Shown here piece by piece: positions 20,807 through 30,732 of a stretch of 64,000 nucleotides of DNA. Location of the stretch: contig CAKJVC010000196.1 in the NCBI GenBank assembly GCA_918026815.1, positions 248,001-312,000 of the forward strand. The letters run 5' to 3'. The stretch comes from Chalara sp. BL73 (taxonomy: Eukaryota > Ascomycota > Leotiomycetes > Helotiales). Within the stretch, counting starts at the first letter, position 1, and every line of letters starts with the position of its first letter. The notes beneath the pieces are model-generated. The model saw nothing but the letters and a program-made list of their open reading frames with translations. It was not told the origin of the DNA and ran no database searches. The position numbers and the translations under genes were made by a program.

Positions 20807-21188
20807 TATGCTTATTGTTATCTAAAATTTAGCATCAGCGTTGAAGAAATATATAAATGAGGAGAACTATATCAATGAGGAGAAATATTAGGCGGGAGTG
20901 GGGCGGCTTTGACGTCAGGAGAGCTACATTACGATTGGAGCATACTCAGACGAAATTTTATTAGAAATACTCAGTATACCTTAGGTATGGGGGGTAAGGC
21001 TCTTGTCTCACTTGGGACAAGATATTGCTTAATGATCATGTTGAATGACTCAAACAATGGTTTCAATATCTGACTTTTGATGGTATATAAAGGCTACTAA
21101 ATTTGATACTGACATAGATGGAGATATCAGAAATGCATGTTCCCTATTAACTCCATGGTACACGTGTAAACTTGTGATGGAAATCCCA
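20807..21188. other. Intergenic: epoxide hydrolase promoter and isocitrate lyase 3' region
   Basis: About 380 bp, AT-rich, without a coding frame. It carries the promoter of the minus-strand epoxide hydrolase and the 3' untranslated region of isocitrate lyase, which lies upstream in the same direction. Confidence 0.55.
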
Positions 21189-23033
21189 TCAATGGAATTG
21201 ATCTTCCGTCACACCCTTACCCATGGCGCTCGTACTGCTTACACCTCCCGTCACCATCTTCAAAAGCTCATCCGCGTAATTAGCACCAGACCACTTCTGA
21301 TGCTTAACCACATCCACACCACTATCCATCTCTGGTTCCTGAACCAACTCGCCATATGCACGCATTCCTTGGTTGCTGTATGCCTTGGCGAATTGGTCGG
21401 ATATCAATGCGGTGGTGTGGAGACCAGCGAGGGTGATGAACTGCCAGCAGTATCCGAGCTTGCTCAGGCGTTCAATATATGTCTCTTGCTCTGCACGTGG
21501 CATTGCGGTTTTCCAATTAAAGGAGGGTGAGAGGTTATAGGCGAGCCTATGTAGTGTTAGTCCGGTTTGAAGAGAGATCTTGGAAATCACTTACTTTTGC
21601 TCCGGCCAGACGGCATGAACGCCCTTGGCGAACTCTTCCGCTTGAGCATAATCTGGAAGTTTACTCTCCATCCAGATAGCGTCAGCATATGGTGCATACG
21701 CAATTGCCCTATTTATTGCGCACCCGCAGCCGCCCTTTATCCTGTAATAACCCTCACGCGTTCTTGGGCTGTCCCAGTTGAAGGGAATATCCACACCAGT
21801 GATACCACGTGCAATTGCTCTTGCCTCGGTATTACTCTTACCCTTTACGTCTTTGAGGAATTGTGCTACTAGCTCCTTCTTATTGACAAAAGTGCCAGAG
21901 TTGATGGTATCCACAACGGCCTCGTCAAAGAGCTTAAGCCCCGCTTGGGTTGTCCATTGATCCTCGATAGCTTGAAGTTCAGCACCGTTCTTGCCAGCTT
22001 GCTCAGCTGCGACCATGAGATCGTTAAGTGGCTGAAGGTTTGGATTCGTAGAACCTAGAATATAGGCGTGGTCACGAGGATCGATTGTAGTGGTGATCAA
22101 GGTCGCGGCTTCGGCATCAGTTCGAGCAATGGCCAAAAGATCAGATCCTGCGGGCCGTTAGCGAAATGACATGAAAGACAATAGTTCGGCTTACCCATAA
22201 TATCAGCTTGCGCACGGATGGCGACGAGACGGTTGATATGTTCGCTGATGGGTACCAATACTTTTCCAGCCATATGGCCACACTTCTTAGTTCCTGGCGC
22301 TTGATCTTCAATGTGAATGCCTGCAGCTCCCTTCTCAATGAATAGCTTGGTGAGCTTCATAACAGCAGTCAAACCGCCATGACCGGTGTCCGCATCTGCA
22401 ATGATGGGTCGTAGATAGTCGATGTTCTGGAGCTTGCTTCGGTCAGCTTTCGAAGCGGTGGTTATTCGCTCTTCTCTTTGCTTGCGGTCATGGAATAGCT
22501 GTGCCATGAAGAGATGGGCAACTTTATTTGGGACAGTTGTCTATAATTCGTTAGGCGGTTTCCATCTTCTATGCATGTATAAACTCACGTATGGGTAATC
22601 TGCCAAATCTGGGCCAGGCTCGTCTGACGCGGAAGCAGTTGATGATGATTGCCAACCAGAAACATAAACAGTATCGAGGTATTTCGCCATTTGTGTCAAC
22701 ATTGTTGGTTCCAAGCACCCATATGTATAACTGGCCTCGCCGTTCTGCAGATCTCAAAATCAGTATAGATCAAATCATGGTAATCGACTAGACTTCTCTT
22801 ACCTTGAATCTCCCTTCTAATATCTTCCATAGCTTTTTCGATTGGGTATTGCTTGGGTACTCAATCTTCAAATTCCCTCTCTTGGCCACAATCTGCTCTG
22901 CCGTAAAGGGTCTCTTTGTATATCTCCAGCGTGAGTCAGACCACCACTTCTTTACTGCCGCAACCTCATCGAGATATATCTGCTCCTCCTTGCTCGGATC
23001 CACCGCCGGGTTGGCCATTCTGTTAGTAGCCAT
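21189..23033 (-). CDS. icl1: Isocitrate lyase
   Basis: Five exons on the minus strand: 23033..22803, 22744..22589, 22540..22195, 22147..21595 and 21546..21189; phases agree, 547 residues. Splits isocitrate into succinate and glyoxylate, the first committed step of the glyoxylate cycle, needed for growth on acetate, fatty acids and ethanol; usually peroxisomal or glyoxysomal in filamentous fungi. Key sites: KKCGHM with the catalytic Cys near residue 216, preceded by DADTGHGG and [26 protein letters not shown]; and [14 protein letters not shown] and the long insertion separate it from bacterial methylisocitrate lyases. The start [17 protein letters not shown] fits the family; a Met 23 codons upstream (at 23102) is less likely. 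The C-terminus VTEDQFH lacks a canonical SKL-type peroxisomal signal. Two CCGAGG motifs lie upstream. Confidence 0.95.
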
Positions 23034-23828
23034 GATTACTGGTGTGAGTGAGTGGAGAGGGTCTATAGGAGGAATGATTGAGCTGAAGGTGCCTTGTATC
23101 ACAAGCCAGCTAGATAAATGTAGCTATAAATCAGAAATCGCAGACTCTAGATCTAGCAATTAGTTCACAGGAAGGTCAGTCACAAGTAGCAAAGTAAATG
23201 GGCATAGTAGAGTCATATAAAGACGGAGCAGGCCGGGCTAGCGGGCAGAGCTATAAGCTCTAGGAGGCTTTTCTTGATCCTCGGGTCATCGAGGAGGGAG
23301 AGAGGAGGACCGCCAGACCTGGAGAAGAGCTCACCATGCCTAACCGGGCCAAGTGACGAGGCTGTTGTTTTCGGCTCAGCGGTTGCTCTGAAGAAGAGAG
23401 ACCCGATGCAAAGCCGTAATTGGCTGCCAGATGCCATTGTGGTTTCCCCCACACTTTTTCTGGATACTGAGGAAGGATCCTTTTCCTCATTACCAACCCC
23501 GACATAGCCCCGCTTGAAGCATTTTGGATCAAAGCTTGAGTGGTTACTGGCCGCAATCATGCTGAAAGAAAAAGGGTATCAGAAATGTGGTTTCAGATGT
23601 GCACGTGCGAGACTTCTCCCTAAGCAGCCCTGAGCATGTGAAAGTTCAGGCCCCTCTAGATTGATTGGGGTTGTTTTGGAATGAATGCATCAGGAAAAAA
23701 GGGGAGGGGGAGAGGTATGTTCAAAGTGGTTTTTGCTTGGGGATGACGTTCTCTGGCATGTGAAGTTTGGAGGCGAGGCAAAAGGGCCAAGGCTACGGTC
23801 CAGGCTGGGTTGCGAGATCGCTGGATTG

Positions 23829-23834
23829 CCGAGG
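23829..23834. promoter_or_regulatory. CCGAGG motif (FarA/FarB-type core), proximal copy
   Basis: CCGAGG, the reverse complement of CCTCGG, lies about 800 bp upstream of the isocitrate lyase start. In Aspergillus, the FarA and FarB zinc-cluster factors use CCTCGG to induce fatty-acid and glyoxylate-cycle genes. A six-base match occurs by chance about every 2 kb, so this is suggestive only. Confidence 0.25.
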
Positions 23835-24091
23835 CTCACCCTTTGCTGGATGTCCAGCTCTCGGTCAAAGTCATATAGAAAAGGAATTACTCGGAGTATC
23901 TACACAGCTCCTCCGTTGAATTGTCGTCCACACAAACTACTATTATATCTCCCTCTCCCCAATTTTAGTCACTCGCGGGTAATGCAAAAGAATTAAATTC
24001 AAAATCTGAACAGTAATCCTCCCGCCATTTGGGAATTTGTGACGCAAGGCTTCCAGGAGGGTATCGAATCAAAGGCTTGTTATACCCGGTG

Positions 24092-24097
24092 CCGAGG
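24092..24097. promoter_or_regulatory. CCGAGG motif (FarA/FarB-type core), distal copy
   Basis: Second CCGAGG about 1.06 kb upstream of the isocitrate lyase start, in the same orientation as the copy at 23829. Same reasoning and same caution about chance occurrence. Confidence 0.22.
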
Positions 24098-25099
24098 GGG
24101 CATACAATATCACCCCGGATACTTCAGAGACCGATTACGACAAAGGGTTAATCATTTCGAATATGGGTGATTTACCAGCGATACAAAAACAAGAATCGCC
24201 TCAATTCAATCTCGATGGGGCGTAGAGCGGGTAAGCGGGCGAGTAATGCTTCGCCTCGTCATTTGAACTCACACGACCCTTACTCGAGAGATGCGTGTGA
24301 GGTAATAATAATAATACGAATAACCTGCCCAAGAGAGGTCACGTTCAATTGTGCCCGTGGTTCCTGGCTAGCTAGTCATTGATGTAATACTCTGAGTCGA
24401 GCTTCAGAGGGGAAGTCCGGTTTAGTGTTGATACGTTGACACCGTACAACATGAAATACTGATATCTAAACCGTCCACCATATATGACTCAGGTGCTGAA
24501 AAAACCGTTCTCAAACTTTGCAGCAGAGATTGCTTTGCCACTGTTAAAAGCCAGTAAGAGAAAGAACACTACGATGAAAGCGAAGATTGCCATTTCACAT
24601 ATCTTACTCTCAAAGAAAGCTATGACCTAGAATCTTTTTCAGGCCGTCGGGGGTTTCCTGTGGTGTCTCTCTGCAAGGTAGATTAAAGCGTAACCTTCGG
24701 ACTAAGAGTATCAACCAGAAACAAAGTCCGGCAATTAGCAGTGGTAACACAACAAGAGGTTCAAGATGGGGTGGATCAAGTGATAAAACAATAAGAGCTT
24801 CTATTCTTAGCTTCTCGCAAAGGCACAGGCCGCTTTTGCTTGTCTGCCAGTATATCTGTTGCTCTATCTGCAAAACCCCCCCCGACGCCACCGGTGCCAA
24901 TACAAACCAATGCAATGCAAATAATCTATGGGGTATTAACTGTAATGTAACTATCTCCACTATCGCGGTCGTCGCTGTGTTTTGTTTAGAAAAATCGTTT
25001 GAATCATCAGGGTCATGTTGAACAAGACAAATTGAGGTTGGAATGTCGTCGGTGTCGTATTGTACAAGTTCCGGTTCCTGCTGGCATGATGCTCAGCTT

Positions 25100-27532
25100 C
25101 TAGTCTTCATCCTCAGGAATTGCAGTAGCAAGAGCGAACTTGTCGTATGGTGTGAGCGTGCCCAAGGCTCGGCGCATATGAGTATTGACAATTTGCAAAC
25201 CGTAGACATAGCTTGCATTCACCCACCCAAAGCTAAGAATTGTCAGCAAATTATTAGAATTGCGGACGCATTGTTGCGCCTTTATGCTTGTCGACTTACC
25301 CTTCCTCAGCAACACCTTTAAAGTCCAAGCCCTGGTTTCCATATTCGGCATCAACGCGGTGGGGATCAACCAGGGCTGTTACATTGTACTTCTCCACCAC
25401 GACACCATTGTAATCGACGAAGGCCTTGGTCATCATGAAAAGCCACTTGTATGCTAAACGCTCCGCCTCCTCTTGGTAGTGATATCGTTGCAGGCCAGTC
25501 CAGGCGAGCATCTGTTGCGGTGCCCATCCATAGGGGTAGTCCCACTGCCGATTCGGTCGATCAAGCGAAATAACTCCTCTTGACGCCTCAGTACCAGACA
25601 CCAGCCCGCCAGCTTCTTCAAACTTGGGGAGAGCGGTCTTGACAAGCTTGATAGCCTGTTCATTAGAGGCAACGCCAGCCCACATGGCCCAGAAGGTAGT
25701 AGCAGATTCGTAATGTGCTTGCTCTTTGGTTACGGTATTATAATCAAAATACATGCCCTTCTCCTCATTCCAGAGGTACTTGTTAATGGCTGCCCTACGA
25801 CGTTTCGCTCTACGATCCCACGACGATGAGGATTCAATCTCATTAGGCTTCATATCGCCAACACAGAATTCCGCCGGGATCCTCAGCTTATCCTTGAAGA
25901 ATGTTCGGATAACGTAGCTGATGTCTTTCTCATACTTGTACAAAAGAGAGTTGAGATCAATAGTAGCCAAGTTGGCACACACCTTTTCCAAACGGTAGCT
26001 TGTATCGTGGCCCGATTCACGAACAGCACGATCATGAAGGAAGTACTCATCTAGCTCGGGTTCAAAGATGAGGTCGTTGTTGTAGCCATCAACGAACTCT
26101 TCAAATGTTTTATTATGCTTTTTGGCATATGGTTCTAAAATGTGAGTGAAATGGGTTGATTCGGTTTCAGGTGGGATACCCTTTCCCTCTGGTCGATAGC
26201 GAGAGAGACCAGTGGCTGCGTCAAATCTAGGTTGCGCCATCCAAACGCTGTGATACTCTTTGATTGCAGCCAAGATTGCTAGGCGCAAAAAGTCCAATGC
26301 CCCATCTTCATGTTTGATCTTTTCATAGACTCGAAGAGCCATATCGGTCAAGAATGGTGGCTGTGATCGAGAGAGGTAGTATGAGCGATTGGCATTCAGA
26401 ATTTTGCCATAATGCTCAATACAGAAGCAGAAGTTTCGAACCATACCCTTTGCCAAGTGGACTTTTTCATTCGCGATCAGACCGAGCGATTCCATATAGC
26501 TATCCCAGCCATACAATTCATTGAAACGTCCGCCTGGAACAACGAATGGTACACCCTTGAGGGTCTCCTTTCCCGTTACTGGGTCAATTACTTTATCCAT
26601 TGCAAGAGCCAGCAGACCTGGTTTACTGTTCATATCTCGCACGGCTTCAGGGGTGATCTTAGCTGGAAGCCAGCAGACATCTAGTTTGAGCTCTGGTCGG
26701 TCTCTAGCGACTTGAGTATAGTACTCAAACTGTTCAGGGGCACCAACAGGAATGTAAATTCTGGGCCGTGGCTCGGAAGTCCAGTCTTTTGGGTCCTTGC
26801 CAGCAACTTCGATGACAGATCCATCAATAACTCTAGTGAGCTTATCCCAGAAGGAGTCTGCAATAAGGCGGGAAAGTCTGTTAACCGGGTTCTCATTCAA
26901 TCGTGCCTCATCCAATAAAATCTGTTTTTGGTCGTGTTTCTTTGCTAGATGAAGTTCTTGCAGCAGATTTGACAACATGTATGTGCCTCTGATATCAAAA
27001 CGTTTTAAGCCATTCGATGAAGCTGTACCGACAGCCAAAACCTGTTTTGATAGATGTTAGCTCACCTTTCTATCCTATCGGAACTGGGTCTCGCCAAGGC
27101 TGACCTTTGGCCCACGGTCTTCAATGGTTATTTGCATATTGCCATCAGTATCTTCTTGTTCAGCGAGCGACTTTAGTGTGGCATCAACGTGTAATATGAA
27201 TGTTCTTGGGAGTAGCGTCAGCTCGTCTGCGTCCACCTCCGTCAGCAATTGCAAGGTCCGAGGTAGGATATGGGGTTTCACCATGGCTGCCACGTCTCGT
27301 CGGCTTTCGATTTTCAAAGTTGAATGTGGGACGACCAGCATGTACACTCTGATTCTATATATCCCACCTGTTAGCATAGTAGATGCAGCAAGGAGAGAGC
27401 TCTACCTACAGAATAGGTACGAGCTCTGAAATGATTCTTCAGCTTCTTCGCTGCCTCATCACCATAGTAAATATGGGCGGCAGAGTAAGGATCCAGCTCA
27501 CTGGAAGTACGAGGCTGTCTAGGAGAGCTCAT
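25100..27532 (-). CDS. nth1: Neutral trehalase (GH37)
   Basis: Four exons on the minus strand: 27532..27406, 27346..27105, 27041..25300 and 25232..25100; phases give 747 residues, normal for the family. Hydrolyses cytosolic trehalose to glucose, for example at spore germination and on recovery from stress. Features: an N-terminal segment with [17 protein letters not shown] and RARTYS, where the yeast enzyme carries PKA/14-3-3 sites; a calcium-binding loop [12 protein letters not shown] near 108-119; trehalase signature 1 [15 protein letters not shown] near 292; and signature 2 [10 protein letters not shown] near 622. No signal peptide, which separates it from acid trehalase. The exon 1/2 junction is the least certain: I used donor GTAGAG and acceptor ATCAGAG (58-nt intron) because it keeps frame and leads into [12 protein letters not shown]. 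Confidence 0.93.
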
Positions 27533-27540
27533 ACTGCTGG

Positions 27541-27570
27541 TGGAGGGAGGGGGGAAGGGATGAGGGGGTT
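27541..27570 (-). promoter_or_regulatory. C/T-rich tract just upstream of the neutral trehalase start
   Basis: On the coding strand this is a dense run of C with some T, starting about 10 nt before the ATG and containing CCCCT cores (AGGGG on the plus strand) near 27548-27552 and 27563-27567. CCCCT is the stress-response element core of yeast Msn2/4-type factors and trehalase genes often carry it, but a position this close to the ATG fits a pyrimidine-rich leader equally well. Confidence 0.3.
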
Positions 27571-28541
27571 GGAAGGGTGTGCCTGTGTCCGAAAGAGCTT
27601 GGAGAACTGGATTTGATTGTGGCCAGTTCTAGAGATGTGGTGTTGGATCTGGCAAGGGCTGTAATAATTTCTTCGATGTTTTCAAGCCGCCTTCAATTGC
27701 TGTTGCTGGATCGTAAGGGCGACTTCAAGGGATGTGAGGGTTGCAAGACAATCGCAGTGTAGCTATGTTTTGAAGACAAAGTGGATTTCAAGTTTGATGA
27801 GCATTGATAAGCTCTTTTCTGTGGGGTGTGCATTATAGGGCTACGAAACAACTTTATAACGGGACAAACGCTGACTAGCAGCCATGCTCACTTGACCCAG
27901 TCAAAAGGCATGTTCGATTCCAACTCGAAAAGGCGGCTTTTTTCTCACGATGCTCTACAGTAGAAATCTTGAAGACAGGGTTCTTACACCGCTACACAAA
28001 GTATATGAGTGACCAACGATATGACGGCAGACCGCCAGGGGTGAGCCTGTGTGGACCAATGTTAGGGAGTCTGATAGAGTTTGCCAACTACAAATTCTGC
28101 ATAATTTGCGGGTCGTGTGGATATCTTGGCGAGATGGGGGGGTGTGGAACAGCCTGGATATGGGGCATAGGGCATACAGATAGAGAGGTGCAAGTGGGGG
28201 TGTCCGGTCCCGTTCCGAGAAGCGATGTCGCTATTCGGATTTACAACAGCCCAAAGTCCATATACAAGTCCGCGGCACACTTCTTTTGATCGAGGAAGAA
28301 TATATGGATATAGAGTCCTGCCAGGCAGTCCAATTCACCTCAAGAAGCACCTCAATCTCGAGCTGAAAGTCGGACAATGCTACGCCGCTTAGATGTGCTG
28401 TACGTAAGCTTGGAGCGCTTGCTCTAACGTGGTGGTCGGAATGATTGTGCTGATCAGTACGTAGTACACATTGGACAACAGCCTAACGACCGAAAATCTT
28501 GGATTCCGCAAGATATCTCTGCCAAATACTTCCATAGCTCC

Positions 28542-29130
28542 TCAAACATAAATGCGTACGCGATAACAGTTGGGACTGGGAGGAATTTCTCTACAAAATG
28601 CAGTGGCTGGCACACACGCGAACATGAGGGCTGATGTGTAATCGTATTCCTGTTTCACGACAATCGATCTAATGGACGATTCTCTGCATGCAGGTATATC
28701 GAACCCAAGATTTGGTGTCGTAGCACTGCGACAATTCCCGAATCCTCCGAGAGGCGCTCTGTGCTGCATAAATTGTGTCCCGAGGATGAGACAACTTGTA
28801 ATATGACTCCTGAATTATTCCCCGTCTTGAAACTCTTCGGAATCCGACCACAATTCCTCAATTAACCTCAATATATTTAGAGGAGAGATAGAGCGGAACT
28901 GTGTAGCAGACTCGATGATCGAACATAATGGGAAGGCTCAGCTTACCTGATTGAACCCCGCAACACGGTTCTGAGTTTGCATACTGTTTCTCCGTGCAGT
29001 GCTTCAACATCGAATTATCCACGGCACACAGTTCTCCTGGTGACATACTTGTATGTGCCTCATTCAGCTGTACTCGTTTGGCATTGGGCATGACCGAGAA
29101 TTTCTGCCCCAAACTACTGCATGGCCCGGC
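28542..29130 (-). other. Possible cryptic multi-exon gene or remnant
   Basis: A minus-strand frame covering about 28950-29120 contains GELCAVDNSMLKHC and NSEPCCGVQSG, with paired cysteines, and ends at a good GTAAGC donor (about 28948). It is followed by a candidate acceptor (AATTCAG, near 28820) into open sequence to 28655 or 28542. Two of the three downstream frames stay open, so the true continuation is unclear, and no signal-peptide start is found. Transcript data would decide. Confidence 0.22.
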
Positions 29131-30732
29131 GAGGGATTCTCAGGTAAAAGCTCCTAAGCGACGATGACACGATGCATGGCAGCATTCGCTCAATTGCGCG
29201 AGCGATGAGAGGAAGCAACAGTTTGGCTCCTTGATTCTAATAACACGGTGGGGAACATCCCTTTCCCCCTAGAGCATTTCAAAAGCACATCTAAGTCTCT
29301 TGTCTTCCTCATTCAATGGCGAAAAGTATAGGACTATTTGCTATATGCCGAATTGGGTTCTTCATTCACCAATCTGCGGTCCCGAGCAAGGCCTCTGAAT
29401 TGCCATGAGGTCTCCCATTGCACACAATTCTGTTAGTTCCTTTATCAAGATGTTTAATACATGCACATTTGCGTTATTTTTCTTTTGGGCGATGGATGAT
29501 GGATGCGGTCTGGACGCACTGAGCTGTCACTATCTTCACCTAATACTCCAGTAGCTTTTAAGTCATCGTGGCATCGGAATAAACAGAAGTATATCGAAGT
29601 CTATAGATCCGAGGCGGGAGTTGAATACCTTGATCTATTCTTGATATCTGACACAGGGGAGAAAGGGTCCATCCAGGGTGTAGTGATGCTGCTGTCGGAT
29701 GGGAGGTTGGAAAAACTATGAAATGAGGATAAGCGTACGGTTTTCAATAGTTTGCTCCACATATATGGCAGTAGTATGGCAATTTCATTATATCTCAGCT
29801 TTTCGATTCAATCTTCGCTTGAAACAGGGCTATCATAGCTAATGAATCGCGTAGTAGCGTATTATCAGTATCAATAACTTGTGGTTGTGAACTTGCTTTG
29901 GTAGCCATTTGTTGGGATTAAATACGGCATGACATAGATACTTGTATTGTTGCTTCGACTATAATAGTACCATATCAGACTAGTCCGTCCCTGCGTAGGT
30001 TGGTACTTTCCCACGTTCTATTTAAATTATGCATCAGCGGACAAAACCTTAGAAAGTGGGTAGGTAGGTAGCAACTGTGAATAAGAAAATGTTATGCCAA
30101 TCACGTTACATGGTTGCCATGGCTCAGATATTTGATTTCTGTTAACTATCTCACGTATGGTTATCTCACTGAGGCATAAGTGTTCGTTTGACTCATATAC
30201 TTGGCTCTTTAAGTTTGTCTGCATATCAAGATTGGGCGAGCTAGAAGATTGATAACACTGCGAAGATGGTCAATCTGTTCAAACATGGAAATTCCCATCA
30301 ATGGAACATAGAGTTATTGTAGGAGCTGTGGGTAGCGGTTGTCAGTTTCTCGTACCTTGTTTATATCGAAGCTCAAAAGTATATGTAATACGCAGAGCCG
30401 CCTGTCAAGGAAGTTCCCCTTATTTTCGTTTGTTGAGTACCCACCAGGCCCATATTGCTTTGAAATTTGATTTACGCGGCGCCTTAGTTTCGAGCAAATG
30501 TCTAGCACGACTGACGGCCAGATATTCAATGGAAGTTAGTAGTTCTTCTTGTTTGCTATTGGATAGCATTAATTTTTGTTCTCAACATTGCCTCTTCTGC
30601 GCCACGTCTATTCTCCGTTATCCAACACACAAAATCAGTTACTATAATTTTCTCCTCTCTCATGTTTTTCCTCTTGAAAGAGCGTCCTCTCGTTGTTGTC
30701 TTGCTGCCCAACGCAACAGAGAATTGTTCAAG

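Larger units (their letters stand above)
23034..25099. other. 2 kb gene-free region: isocitrate lyase promoter and trehalase 3' region
   Basis: Holds the upstream region of isocitrate lyase, with two CCGAGG motifs at 23829 and 24092 and a G/A-rich patch near 23690-23715, then the 3' region of neutral trehalase. Short frames at 23213-23560 on the minus strand overlap one another in two frames and lack coding character. No gene recognised. Confidence 0.5.
27533..30732. other. 3.2 kb gene-poor region between trehalase and the GT2 glycosyltransferase
   Basis: Contains the divergent promoters and leaders of the two genes. No gene is recognised with confidence. The stretch 28542-29130 on the minus strand has overlapping frames with plausible splice sites and is described separately. 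From 29700 to 30250 the sequence is AT-rich and lacks coding frames. A frame at 30301 runs in phase into the glycosyltransferase but upstream of its likely ATG. Confidence 0.5.

Noticed and set aside
23213..23560. Overlapping minus-strand frames upstream of isocitrate lyase
   Set aside because: Two overlapping frames in the same stretch, neither with motifs or codon bias; more likely promoter sequence.
21189..27532. Isocitrate lyase plus neutral trehalase as a functional cluster
   Set aside because: Both are housekeeping carbon genes, 2 kb apart, with no further pathway members around; a chance neighbourhood is the simpler explanation.
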